In this document: one piece after another, positions 1 through 9,840 of the stretch
Numbering within the stretch: position 1 is the first letter of the stretch
How the letters are laid out: each line of letters begins with the position of its first letter
Source of the DNA: CAYLJO01 sp964383905
Lineage (GTDB): Bacteria; Acidobacteriota; Blastocatellia; Pyrinomonadales; Pyrinomonadaceae
DNA length: 24,331 nucleotides
Assembly: GCA_964383905.1 (NCBI GenBank)
Contig: CAYLJO010000089.1
Location: forward strand, 1 to 24,331
Direction of reading: 5' to 3'
Notes under the pieces: generated by a model
The model's input: only the letters and a program-made list of their open reading frames with translations
The model's database searches: none
Told to the model about the DNA's origin: nothing
Position numbers and translations under genes: made by a program

Positions 1-246
<246 letters not shown>

Positions 247-530
247 TACTGTGACGCTCATCAACGACGACCTGACAAGGTCGTTCGAGCGTCGATCCAA
301 AACCTAGAGACTTCTCAAAGTTCGGGGCGCGCCTATCTAGTTTTCAGAGATCGAACCGACGGTTCGGCAATTGGTCTTTTACAATTCGGCTTACAGAGTA
401 GATCGCAGGCAGATATCGCAAGCCACCGAAGCTACACGGCCCTGAGGCGCGTCCACCGTCAAAACGGACCGCACTTATTGGAAGTGTGGCTCTTTTTTAC
501 GGCCAAATCGCGCCGATTAAGAGAGACCGA

Positions 531-607
<77 letters not shown>

Positions 608-628
608 CGTATAGGTCGTTGGTCTTGA

Positions 629-705
<77 letters not shown>

Positions 706-726
706 ACCTTCATAGACGCTTTTGAG

Positions 727-1188
<462 letters not shown>

Positions 1189-1194
1189 ACTTCG

Positions 1195-1227
<33 letters not shown>

Positions 1228-1654
1228 TGCGGTGAGGAGCAAGCATCCTATGACCCGCAGATCTCCGAATGGGGGAACCCACATGAGCACTACTCATGTA
1301 TCACCACCTGAATAAAATAGGGTGGAGGAAGCGAACCTGGGGAAGTGAACCATCTCAGTACCCAGAGGAGAAGAAAACAAATAGTGATTCCGCCAGTAGC
1401 GGCGAGCGAACGCGGAAGAGCCTAAACCACGGGGGCATGCCCCCGCGGGGTCGTGGGATCAGACATTGTGGAGTTACAAAGGTTGAGGTTAGCGGAACGG
1501 TTTGGAAAGGCCGACCAGAGAGCGTGATAGTCGCGTATGCGAAAACTTACAACCCTCCCGTCTGACACCCGAGTAATACGGGACACGAGGAATCCTGTAT
1601 GAATTCGCCGGGACCATCCGGTAAGGCTAAATACTCCGAAGTGACCGATAGTGA

Positions 1655-1688
<34 letters not shown>

Positions 1689-1709
1689 GGTGAGGGGAGT
1701 GAAATAGTA

Positions 1710-1741
<32 letters not shown>

Positions 1742-1757
1742 TCAAGGTTCGTCCTGA

Positions 1758-1798
<41 letters not shown>

Positions 1799-2251
1799 TC
1801 ACAGGCAAGGTTAAGCGATAAGCGAGCCGAAGCGAAAGCGAGTCCTAATAGGGCGTTATCAGTCTGTGGTATTCGGACGTGAAGCGAGATGATCTAGGCA
1901 TGGCCAGGCTGAAGCGTGGGTAACACCACGTGGAGGGCCGAACCAGTATGGGTTGAAAACCGTTTGGATGAGCTGTGCCTAGGGGTGAAAGGCTAATCAA
2001 ATTTCGTGATAGCTCGTTCTCGCCGAAATAGCTTTAGGGCTAGCCTCGGACGAATCGTCGCGGTGGTAAAGCACTGAATGGGCTAGGGGCCTCACAAGGT
2101 TACCGAACCCAATCAAACTCTGAATGCCGCGCACGTATATCCGGGAGTCAGACTACGGGGGCTAAGCTCCGTGGTCGAGAGGGAAACAGCCCAGACCGAC
2201 AACTAAGGTCCCCAAGTCGTGGTTAAGTGGAAAAGGAAGTGGGGAAGCACT

Positions 2252-2321
<70 letters not shown>

Positions 2322-2953
2322 CCTGCGCCGACAATACAACGGGGCTCAAACCACGCACCGAAGTTTCGGATGTCTTTCGAGACATGGTAGGCGAGCATTC
2401 TGTAGCTGTGAAGCGACACCGGAAGGGTCGTTGGAGCGATCAGAAAAGACTCTGTCGGCATAAGTAGCGATAACGCGGGTGAGAACCCCGCGCGCCGTAA
2501 ACCTAAGGTTTCCTGAGTAAAGTTAATCTGCTCAGGGTAAGTCGGCACCTAAGGCGAGGCCGAAAGGCGTAGTCGATGGAAATCCGGTTAAAATTCCGGA
2601 ACCAGTAGCAGTGCTGTGGGGGGACGCAGTAGGGTAGGCGAGACCGCCGATGGATGTGCGGTTTGACTGTCAAATATCCCGCCGCTTAGGAATAAAACGG
2701 GCGGCATCAGGGTAAAGGCAGGATCGAAAGTAGGGGTTAAACCCGAAAAAAGTCGCTGACCCCAGCTGCCAGGAAAAGCCTCGTTCAGCTCTAACTGCTT
2801 CACTGACCGTACCGCAAACCGACACAGGTAGGTGGGGTGAGAATCCTAAGGCGCTTGTGAGAACTCTCGTTCAGGAACTCGGCAAAATGTACCCGTAACT
2901 TCGGGAGAAGGGTAGCCCGGCGCAAGCCGGGTCGCAGAGAAATGTCCCAGGCG

Positions 2954-2989
<36 letters not shown>

Positions 2990-2990
2990 G

Positions 2991-3036
<46 letters not shown>

Positions 3037-3071
3037 GAGGAGCGGTTAGCCGCAAGGCGAAGCTGCGAATC

Positions 3072-3162
<91 letters not shown>

Positions 3163-3199
3163 CGATCTGGGAGCTGTCTTAACGAGAGGCACAGCGAAT

Positions 3200-3264
<65 letters not shown>

Positions 3265-3404
3265 CAACTTGATAGTGGGTTCGGGCAAACGATGCGCAGG
3301 ATAGATGGGAGGCTTTGAAGCCAGGCTCTCGGGCTTGGCGGAGCCACCGGTGAGATACCATCCTTCGTTTGTCTGGACTCTAACCTAGCGCCGTAATCCG
3401 GTGC

Positions 3405-3448
<44 letters not shown>

Positions 3449-3602
3449 CAAAGCGTAACGGAGGCGCTCGAAGGTTGGCTCAGGCTGTTTGGAAATCAGC
3501 CGTAGAGTGTAAACGCATAAGCCAGCTTGACTGTGAGACATACAGGTCGAACAGGTACGAAAGTAGGAGTTAGTGATCCGGCGGTTCTGTATGGAAGGGC
3601 CG

Positions 3603-3654
<52 letters not shown>

Positions 3655-3684
3655 AGTTCACATCGACGGCAGGGTTTGGCACCT

Positions 3685-4504
3685 CAACATCTGGGGTGAG
3701 ATGGCAGAAATGTCATCTAAAGTATCGGCTTATAACGGTGAACCCCTAACGGCTGTGCTCGCAGAGCACAGGGCCGAGGGCGATACCGTGGGAAGTCTAA
3801 CGGGAACACAGCGCTCCATCATCGTTGGCAGTTTGCTCGGCGATGGGGCGATGCGGTGCAAAGCTAATGCCCTGCTGGAAATCAATCACGGACTTCAACA
3901 GAGGTTTTACGTTGATTGGAAATACCAGCAGTTAGCAGACCTAGTAACGACGCCGCCGAAAGCCCGAAAGGGAAATGGCGCGAGAATCGCTTATCGGTTT
4001 ACGACGCGTAGCCCACCCGAATTAACTCCTCTTTTTAAGAGGTTTTATGATGGTAGCAAGCGCAAAGTTATACCGATCGATTTAACGCCTGACCCTTTGA
4101 GCTTAGCGGTGTGGTTTATGGACGATGGCTGCAAAAGCTATCGGGCTTTGTACCTGAACACGCAGCAGTTCGATCTCAGTTCGCAGATGCGATTGATCGA
4201 ACTCCTGAGTAACATGTGGGGCGTAAAAGCGACTTTGAATCGGGATAAGAAATATCTACGGTTGCGTATCGCGGTGGAAAGCGTCCCGATATTCAGAGCC
4301 ATTGTTGCTCCGTACATGTTACCGCAGTTCAATTACAAGTTCCCTTTATGACCCCGTAACGACTGAGGCCGAAAGGCCGAGATAGCGCGTCCTGTTCGCC
4401 TGGGGCGAACAAATTTATGACCGCTATAACACGCCGACCCCTCGCTCAGGGTTTGAGCAGGGTGGAGATATAGTCTGCGCTACTGGAAACAGTGGAGAAT
4501 CGTG
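3685..4504 (+). other. Group I intron in 23S rRNA (site L2500)
   Basis: Inserted after U3684, equivalent to E. coli U2500. The boundaries follow group I rules: the exon ends in U and the intron ends in G (4504). P1 is exon CACCT (3680-3684) with internal guide GGGTG (3694-3698), giving a U-G pair at the splice site. P10 is ACATC (3687-3691) with 3' exon GATGT (4506-4510). Other helices: P2 3753-3760/3764-3771; P3 CGAGGG 3775-3780/4439-4444; P5 3794-3797/4361-4364 plus 3800-3804/4353-4357, with the endonuclease gene in its loop; P6 4382-4387/4422-4427 capped by 4393-4400/4404-4411; P7 4432-4438/4473-4479 with one mismatch; P8 4444-4448/4454-4458; P9 4482-4485/4490-4493 with a GAAA loop. The S-element-like GAGATATAGTC is at 4465-4475. 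I could not place P4 or assign the subgroup. Confidence 0.93.
3701..4351 (+). CDS. LAGLIDADG homing endonuclease, intron-encoded
   Basis: 216-residue protein of the two-motif LAGLIDADG DNA endonuclease class (LAGLIDADG_2-like). Motif 1 is IIVGSLLGDG (about 40-49, acidic D48) and motif 2 is LAVWFMDDG (about 135-143, D141/D142), the pair that forms the helical core and metal-binding active site. The expected target is an intronless 23S gene across position 2500. The ATG at 3701 lies directly after the guide sequence, so residues 1 to about 33 are translated from ribozyme core helices. An alternative start is GTG 3788 with GAGGG at 3776-3780, which would give 187 residues and begin just ahead of the conserved fold. 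That Shine-Dalgarno overlaps P3, so ribosome access and intron folding could compete. Both acidic residues are intact and no frameshift is seen. Base composition looks more A+T-rich than the flanking genes. Confidence 0.93.
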   Translation: MAEMSSKVSAYNGEPLTAVLAEHRAEGDTVGSLTGTQRSIIVGSLLGDGAMRCKANALLEINHGLQQRFYVDWKYQQLADLVTTPPKARKGNGARIAYRFTTRSPPELTPLFKRFYDGSKRKVIPIDLTPDPLSLAVWFMDDGCKSYRALYLNTQQFDLSSQMRLIELLSNMWGVKATLNRDKKYLRLRIAVESVPIFRAIVAPYMLPQFNYKFPL

Positions 4505-4551
<47 letters not shown>

Positions 4552-4739
4552 TGGCTGTTCGCCAATTAAAGCGGTACGTGAGCTGGGTTTAGAACGTCGC
4601 GAGACAGTTCGGTCCCTATCTGGTGTGGGCGTAGCAGAATTGATGGAATCTGACCTTAGTACGAGAGGACCGGGTTGGATCGACCTCTAGTGTACGAGTT
4701 GTGGCGCCAGCCGCAGCGCTCGGTAGCTAAGTCGAGCAT

Positions 4740-4772
<33 letters not shown>

Positions 4773-4882
4773 AGACCAAAGATGAGTTCTGCCAGTGAGA
4801 CTCCTTGTAGACCACGAGGTTGATAGGGTGGAAATGCAAGTGCAGTAATGTACTGAGTTGACCACTACTAATTAGTCCCTTG

Positions 4883-4901
4883 GCTTGACCATAAAATTTA
4901 C
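4883..4901 (+). repeat. Right arm, inner 23S processing stem
   Basis: Perfect reverse complement of 1141-1159. It begins in the last bases of 23S and extends into the spacer. Confidence 0.85.
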
Positions 4902-4954
4902 CCTCAAGCAACAGACAAATTTGCGGCGCACAAAGCACAGTGCTGCTTCGGCTT

Positions 4955-4979
4955 TCACTATTCGATTGTCAAAGCCCTC
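4955..4979 (+). repeat. Right arm, outer 23S processing stem
   Basis: Reverse complement of 994-1018 with one mismatch in 25 positions. It lies in the 23S-5S spacer. A second boxA-like GCTCTTTA follows at 4992-4999, just ahead of 5S. Confidence 0.8.
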
Positions 4980-5007
4980 TGACGGGGCATAAGCTCTTTA
5001 TAAGTTT

Positions 5008-5124
<117 letters not shown>

Positions 5125-5132
5125 TTTCATGA

Positions 5133-5165
5133 GAAGCCCGCTTGGTGTTAAGCTGAGCGGGCTTC
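5133..5165 (+). terminator. rRNA operon terminator
   Basis: A 10-bp stem (GAAGCCCGCT 5133-5142 with AGCGGGCTTC 5156-5165) directly after 5S. The run after it, AATAGTTT, is a poor U-tract, so termination may be partial and let transcripts enter the next gene 36 nt downstream. No promoter is evident in that gap. Confidence 0.75.
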
Positions 5166-5200
5166 AATAGTTTATGACCGCGCCGGGAGAGCGAGTCTGA

Positions 5201-7429
5201 ATGACATTCGGCACATATTTCTGGGCCTCTTCTTACGCCATGATTCTCTGTGCGGCGCTCGCCCTCGCGATGTCAGAGGGCGTCGGCCTGAGCCTCCTCA
5301 CGGCGTTCGCCCTTGTCATGCTCTTCGCCTGGGTGTTGGAAGGCAAGCGCTGGCAGTTGTCCGAGCGCGTCGGCCTCGTTATCGTGCTGCTCTCTCTGCC
5401 CCTTTTTTATCTTGATTGGAAATATCAGATGGGGATTGGCGAAGCGCGTGAAAAGGTCGGCGTGAGCGCGCTCGCGCACCTGACGCTCTTTTTATCCGCG
5501 GTCAAGCTCTTACAGATCAAAGCCGACCGCGACTGGGTCTTTCTCTATTTAATCTCTTTCTTCGAGGTCCTTCTCGCCGCCGGCCTCAGCATTAGCCCCT
5601 TATTTCTTCTCATTCTCAGCCTTTACACCCTTTGCGCCCTCAGCACGATACTGGCTTTTGAGGTCAAGAAGGCTCGGCGCGCCGTGAGTGACGTGGAGAC
5701 GCGGCTTCTTGTGGCGCCGGATTCGACCTTGTTCCGCCGATTGATGAAGCGGGACGTGCGACGTAAACATATTGAGGTGAGGCGTTTGCCGTTCGTCGCC
5801 GGTCTCCTGCTGGTGCTGATTTTCACCCTCGCGCTGCCACTCTTTTTCGTCGTGCCGCGCTCCGGCGCGGCCGCGCTGACGCGTGGCGGTAGCGGTCTCG
5901 CAGGCTTCATTGGTTTCTCTGACAGTGTCACACTCGGCGCCATCGGTCGCCTGCAGCAGAACAACCGGGTCGTGATGCGCGTGCGCCTGGAAGGCGCGGG
6001 TGCCGAGCGCCGGCGGGATTTGCGCTGGCGCGGTGTCGCCCTCGACGAGTTCAACGGGCGCGGGTGGCGTCGTACCAGGATCGGGAGCTCATCCGTGCAG
6101 ATGAATAACGAGCGGAGCTTCTTTCAACTCGGCACGACGGAGGGCCTTCAGCGGCTCACCACGCAAACGTTCTTTGTCGAGCCTATTGATACGCCGGTGC
6201 TGTTTGCCGCGCCGCGGGTAATTGCCTTGCAGGGCACACTTCCTTACGTCCGTCTCGATGCCGAAGGCTCGCTTTCGACCCGCCTGCATAGTCTGGATCG
6301 CGTGACGTACAAGGCCTACTCGGACACAACCGAACCTGACGCGAGTCTATTGCGCGCTGATACACAGGACTATCCGCCCGGCTTTGCCCGCTACTTACAA
6401 ACACCTAAGGATCTCGACCCGCGCATTAAGGCCCTTGCGCAGGAGGTCGTCTTGCGCGCAAGGGCGCGGAATCGCTATGACGCTGCGCGAGCGATCGAAG
6501 CTTATCTTCAGAGTGAAGAGAATTACCATTACACGCTTGATCTAAAAGCTGGTGGGTCGCAACCGCTCACGGATTTCCTTTTTCACGTGCGCGAAGGCCA
6601 CTGCGAGTACTTCGCGACAGCGATGGCGGTTATGCTGCGGACGTTGGGCGTTGCCACGCGCGTTGTCAACGGCTTTCAGACTGGCGAATACAACGATACC
6701 GCGGATGTTTATACGGTCACACAGAAAGACGCCCACTCGTGGGTGGAGGTCTATTTCCCAAGGTCGGATTCCTGGGTGACTTTCGACCCGACCCCCCCGG
6801 CCGGACGACCGGTGCGTGAGAGCACGGGGTTGCAGGCTAGACTCGGCAAGTATGCCGAGGCGTTTGGGCTGCTGTGGGCCCAATACGTCGTCGGCTACGA
6901 CAAGCAGGAGCAGCGCTCGCTTGCAGCTTCATTACGCAGTCGTCTGTTCGAACATCAGAAGGCGGTCGGCGGAGCCATCTCACGCTTTAAAACTGCATTA
7001 GCGGAATTGCTGCACAGATTTAGCGATAGGGGCGATGCGGGAGGCGGCTTCTACACGGGCGCGCGAGGCGTGTTGCTGGTATTATTGTTAATAACCGCGT
7101 TGCCGCTGGCGCTGATGATAAGAAGGCTCAAACGCCTCGGTGTGCGGAGCGGCCTTAAGTTCTGGGCGAAGAGTCCGGAGGGCGGCGAAGAGATTGTGGA
7201 TTTCTACCGGCGCACGATGCACGTGCTGGCAGCGCGCGGGCTGCAACGCGCCGCCGATGAAACGCCTCTGGAGTTCGCCAGCGCGGCCGGGATTCCGGAG
7301 GTCCTCGCGATCACGCGGGCTTATAACCGCGTTCGCTACGGGGAGCAAAACTTATCGCCCGTCGAAGCCGCAGAAATCGAGGCATGGTTGACCCGTGCGG
7401 AAGAAGGTTTAGTGACGGGTGACAAGTAA
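5201..7429 (+). CDS. TgpA-like transglutaminase membrane protein
   Basis: 742 residues. The N-terminal about 220 residues hold several hydrophobic segments, as in the DUF3488/TgpA family. A transglutaminase-like papain-fold domain follows, with an intact catalytic triad: Cys468 in GHCEYFA, His512 in DAHSWVEVYF and Asp529 in TFDPTPP. A late membrane segment (GVLLVLLLITALPLALMI, about 626-643) is followed by a C-terminal cytoplasmic DUF4129-like tail. It should be an inner-membrane protein with the enzyme domain outside; the substrate is unknown. GGGAG at 5185-5189 supports the start. In many bacteria the gene sits with MoxR and DUF58 genes; here an rRNA operon lies upstream instead. The last codons (VTGDK) are read from a heptad-repeat hairpin. 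Confidence 0.9.
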   Translation: MTFGTYFWASSYAMILCAALALAMSEGVGLSLLTAFALVMLFAWVLEGKRWQLSERVGLVIVLLSLPLFYLDWKYQMGIGEAREKVGVSALAHLTLFLSAVKLLQIKADRDWVFLYLISFFEVLLAAGLSISPLFLLILSLYTLCALSTILAFEVKKARRAVSDVETRLLVAPDSTLFRRLMKRDVRRKHIEVRRLPFVAGLLLVLIFTLALPLFFVVPRSGAAALTRGGSGLAGFIGFSDSVTLGAIGRLQQNNRVVMRVRLEGAGAERRRDLRWRGVALDEFNGRGWRRTRIGSSSVQMNNERSFFQLGTTEGLQRLTTQTFFVEPIDTPVLFAAPRVIALQGTLPYVRLDAEGSLSTRLHSLDRVTYKAYSDTTEPDASLLRADTQDYPPGFARYLQTPKDLDPRIKALAQEVVLRARARNRYDAARAIEAYLQSEENYHYTLDLKAGGSQPLTDFLFHVREGHCEYFATAMAVMLRTLGVATRVVNGFQTGEYNDTADVYTVTQKDAHSWVEVYFPRSDSWVTFDPTPPAGRPVRESTGLQARLGKYAEAFGLLWAQYVVGYDKQEQRSLAASLRSRLFEHQKAVGGAISRFKTALAELLHRFSDRGDAGGGFYTGARGVLLVLLLITALPLALMIRRLKRLGVRSGLKFWAKSPEGGEEIVDFYRRTMHVLAARGLQRAADETPLEFASAAGIPEVLAITRAYNRVRYGEQNLSPVEAAEIEAWLTRAEEGLVTGDK

Positions 7430-7458
7430 AAGCCCGCTGTTTATGATCATCCGTCACT
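7411..7458 (+). repeat. Heptad-repeat hairpin, tgpA-like/rimO
   Basis: The left arm AGTGACGGGT (7411-7420) pairs with ATCCGTCACT (7449-7458): 10 bp with one G-T. The left side reads as successive 7-mers AGTGACG, GGTGACA, AGTAAAA. It includes the stop codon of the upstream gene and ends 4 nt before the first rimO ATG. Confidence 0.6.
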
Positions 7459-7462
7459 TGAA

Positions 7463-8818
7463 ATGCTTATGAAAAAGATCGGCTTTATTAGTCTGGGTTG
7501 CCCGAAAAATCTGGTCGACAGCGAAGTGATGATGGGCCGGCTCAAGCAATCCGGTTATGAGATCACGGCCGACGCGGGTGAGGCCGATACGCTGGTCGTC
7601 AATACTTGTGGCTTTATCGAGTCGGCCAAGAAAGAATCGATTGACGCCATCCTCGAAGCGGCCCGCTTGAAGACGGAAGGTCGCTGCCGGCGGCTTGTCG
7701 TCGCCGGCTGCCTGGTCGAGCGCTACCGCGACGACCTGCAAAGAGAGATTCCCGAAGCCGACGCCTTTATCGGGACGAGCCAGATCGATGACATCACGAG
7801 GGTCTGCGACGAGCGGACGAACACTCGCTCACTTCCCGTCATCCCGCTCGGCAATCAAAGCGCCACCTATCTTTACGACGAATCTACGCCGCGCGTGCTC
7901 GCCACGCCGCACTACAGCGCCTTCATTAAAATTGCCGAAGGCTGCGACCGACCCTGCGCCTTCTGCTTTATCCCGCAGATGCGCGGCCACTTCCGCAGCC
8001 GCCGCTTCGGCTCGGTGCTGAACGAAGCGCGTCAACTCGCGGCGCGTGGCGTTAAGGAGCTCATTCTTGTTGCGCAGGATTCGTCGCGCTACGGCGAAGA
8101 CCTGGGCCGTCAGGACGGGTTGGCCCATCTTCTTCGTGAGCTGTCGCACCTTGACGGCATTGAATGGGTGCGTGTGATGTACACCTACCCCACGCACATT
8201 AGCGACGCCTTTCTGGATGTTTTGGCGAGCGAGCCGAAAGCCGTTAAATACCTCGACATGCCTTTGCAGCACGCCTCATCGAATGTGTTGAAGTTAATGC
8301 GCCGCGGCGGAACGCGGGCGAGCCTTGAGCGTCTGATCGGCCGCGTGCGTGAGCGTGTGCCGGGGATCGCGATCCGCACAACATTTATCACGGGCTTTCC
8401 CGGCGAGACCGACGGGGATTTTGAGGAGCTACTCGCTTTCATCCGCGGCATCGAGTTTGATCGAGTCGGCGTCTTCACTTATTCGGACGAGGAAGGAACA
8501 CCGGCCTCCGACCTCCCAAACAAAGTGGGGTCGCGTACCGCCAAGCTCCGGCGCGCGCGCCTGATGAAAGAGCAGGCGCGGATCTCACGGCGCCGCAATA
8601 AGGAGCGCGTTGGCTCGAAGCTGCGCGTGCTCTTTGAAGGCCCGGCCAAAGAAACAGAACTGCTTTGGCAGGGGCGCTTGGAAACGCAGGCGCCCGACAT
8701 AGACGGCTGCGTATTGATCAATGACGCGCCGGAAGATTTCAGCCCGGCGCCGGGCGAATTCGTCAGCGTTCTGATCACCGAAGCGCATGATTACGACCTC
8801 GTGGGCCGGATCATTTAA
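7463..8818 (+). CDS. rimO: RimO, ribosomal protein S12 methylthiotransferase
   Basis: 451 residues, the normal length. It adds a methylthio group to the conserved aspartate of ribosomal protein S12 near the decoding centre, using two [4Fe-4S] clusters and SAM. The N-terminal MTTase domain begins KKIGFISLGCPKN and supplies cluster cysteines C13, C49 and C83. The radical-SAM cluster is C161-x3-C165-x2-C168 (CDRPCAFC). A C-terminal TRAM domain runs from about 385. The SLGCPKN and NTCGFI motifs and the AEGCDRPCAFC loop fit RimO better than MiaB. Two ATGs (7463, 7469) are possible; neither has a clear Shine-Dalgarno, because the heptad-repeat hairpin fills the upstream space. Confidence 0.96.
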   Translation: MLMKKIGFISLGCPKNLVDSEVMMGRLKQSGYEITADAGEADTLVVNTCGFIESAKKESIDAILEAARLKTEGRCRRLVVAGCLVERYRDDLQREIPEADAFIGTSQIDDITRVCDERTNTRSLPVIPLGNQSATYLYDESTPRVLATPHYSAFIKIAEGCDRPCAFCFIPQMRGHFRSRRFGSVLNEARQLAARGVKELILVAQDSSRYGEDLGRQDGLAHLLRELSHLDGIEWVRVMYTYPTHISDAFLDVLASEPKAVKYLDMPLQHASSNVLKLMRRGGTRASLERLIGRVRERVPGIAIRTTFITGFPGETDGDFEELLAFIRGIEFDRVGVFTYSDEEGTPASDLPNKVGSRTAKLRRARLMKEQARISRRRNKERVGSKLRVLFEGPAKETELLWQGRLETQAPDIDGCVLINDAPEDFSPAPGEFVSVLITEAHDYDLVGRII

Positions 8819-8821
8819 GTT

Positions 8822-8872
8822 GTCGGTAGTAGTTAGTAGCCGGCTAAAACCGGCTGCCGACTGCTGACCGCC
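8822..8872 (+). repeat. Heptad-repeat hairpin, rimO/pgpA
   Basis: Arm 8822-8843 and the reverse complement of 8850-8872 align as matching 7-mers (TCGGTAG/CGGTCAG, TAGTTAG/CAGTCGG, TAGCCGG/CAGCCGG). The tip is AGCCGG-CTAAAA-CCGGCT. It fills the rimO-pgpA gap and stops 10 nt before the pgpA start. Confidence 0.6.
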
Positions 8873-8882
8873 GGTTAATAAT

Positions 8883-9494
8883 TTGCGAAGCGTCAAGGAA
8901 TCGAGCGGCGACGTCAATCCGCCCGTCATTGAGACTCGTGCCTTCGCCGCCGGCCCGTCGCGCCGCCGGACGCTTGTTGATTATTTCGCGCTCGCCGTTG
9001 CGACGTGCGGCGTCGGCTATCTGCCGGTTGCGCCGGGCACCTGGGGGTCGGCCGTCGGTGTCGGCATCTACTTACTGTTCCGTTCCGCAAGCGCGCCGGC
9101 CTTTGCCTATGCGGCCTTGAAGGGCTGGAACGTGGCTGCGCTTGAGTCTGCCCGCTCCGCGTTTGTGCTCCTCGCGTTGCTGGCGTTGACACTGGCCGGC
9201 ACCTGGGCCGCGACGCGTGCCGAAAAGCTGCTCGCGCGCAAAGACCCCGCCGCGGTGGTTGTTGACGAGGTCGCCGGACAACTCATAACTTTTCTGGCCG
9301 TACCTTTTAACGCCGGATCGTGGGCGATAGTGGCCGGTTTCCTGGCGTTTCGCGCGTTCGATATCTGGAAGCCCTATCCGATTCGCCGCCTCGAAGCGCT
9401 GGAATCGGGCCTCGGAATCATGGCCGACGACGTGCTGGCGGGCGCTTATGCGGCGACGCTTATGTCGTTAATAATGATGTACCGGTTTCTATAA
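8883..9494 (+). CDS. pgpA: Phosphatidylglycerophosphatase A
   Basis: 203-residue membrane protein. It removes the phosphate from phosphatidylglycerophosphate, the last step of phosphatidylglycerol synthesis. The family signatures are clear: GVGYLPVAPGTWGS, then VVVDEVAGQLI, then DIWKPYPIRRLE with GIMADDVLAGAYA, which hold the acidic residues expected to bind metal. The call is based on these motifs plus several hydrophobic helices. The start is uncertain: the only extended option is TTG at 8883, with no Shine-Dalgarno, giving an N-terminal extension of about 30 charged residues. A shorter form starting nearer VDYFALAVAT is possible. Confidence 0.92.
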   Translation: MRSVKESSGDVNPPVIETRAFAAGPSRRRTLVDYFALAVATCGVGYLPVAPGTWGSAVGVGIYLLFRSASAPAFAYAALKGWNVAALESARSAFVLLALLALTLAGTWAATRAEKLLARKDPAAVVVDEVAGQLITFLAVPFNAGSWAIVAGFLAFRAFDIWKPYPIRRLEALESGLGIMADDVLAGAYAATLMSLIMMYRFL

Positions 9495-9507
9495 AGGAGA
9501 AGTATTT

Positions 9508-9735
9508 ATGCAGGAATCGAAAAGGGCGGAGCCTGATAGGAACAAGGGTGAAACGGGAACAGGCAGTACAAGCCGGCAGGCAGATGCCACGAGCAAAGAA
9601 ACCCTGAGCGATGTTGAAACTGTCAGTGGCAAAGAGCCGGAGGGCCATGGGTCTGACAAAACCTCTTCAATGCCGTCACCCGACGGGCAGTTCGATGCGG
9701 AGCGCGACGGGCGCGACGATATAGGGCCGATGTAA
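9508..9735 (+). CDS. Small hydrophilic protein, unknown
   Basis: 75 residues, not recognised. Support for a real gene is the strong Shine-Dalgarno AAAGGAGA (9494-9501, overlapping the end of pgpA) before the ATG. The sequence is rich in Ser, Thr, Glu, Asp, Lys and Gly, with no hydrophobic stretch, cysteine or tryptophan, so it is probably disordered and cytoplasmic. No domain is visible. It lies 13 nt after pgpA and probably shares its transcript. A heptad-repeat hairpin separates it from serA. The function cannot be given from the sequence. Confidence 0.6.
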   Translation: MQESKRAEPDRNKGETGTGSTSRQADATSKETLSDVETVSGKEPEGHGSDKTSSMPSPDGQFDAERDGRDDIGPM

Positions 9736-9749
9736 GAAAGGAAGAGGCG

Positions 9750-9833
9750 AAGTGACGAGTGCCGCGACGGCGGGCAAAAGCACCACGGCTTTGACTCCTC
9801 ATTCATCGTTGCGGCACTCATCATTCAGCACTT
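9750..9833 (+). repeat. Heptad-repeat hairpin upstream of serA
   Basis: Left arm AAGTGACGAGTGCCGC (9750-9765). The right arm ends in GCGGCACTCATCATTCAGCACTT-type sequence (from 9811; key blocks GCGGCACTCAT and AGCACTT). Read on the - strand it gives 7-mers AGTGCTG, AATGATG, AGTGCCG against AGTGACG, AGTGCCG on the left, so one extra unit is present in the right arm. The arm ends 7 nt before the serA ATG. Confidence 0.6.
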
Positions 9834-9840
9834 GGAAATC

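Noticed and set aside
5623..6054. 143-codon frame opposite the transglutaminase-like gene
   Set aside because: Arg/Ser-rich antisense shadow of a gene with an intact catalytic triad.
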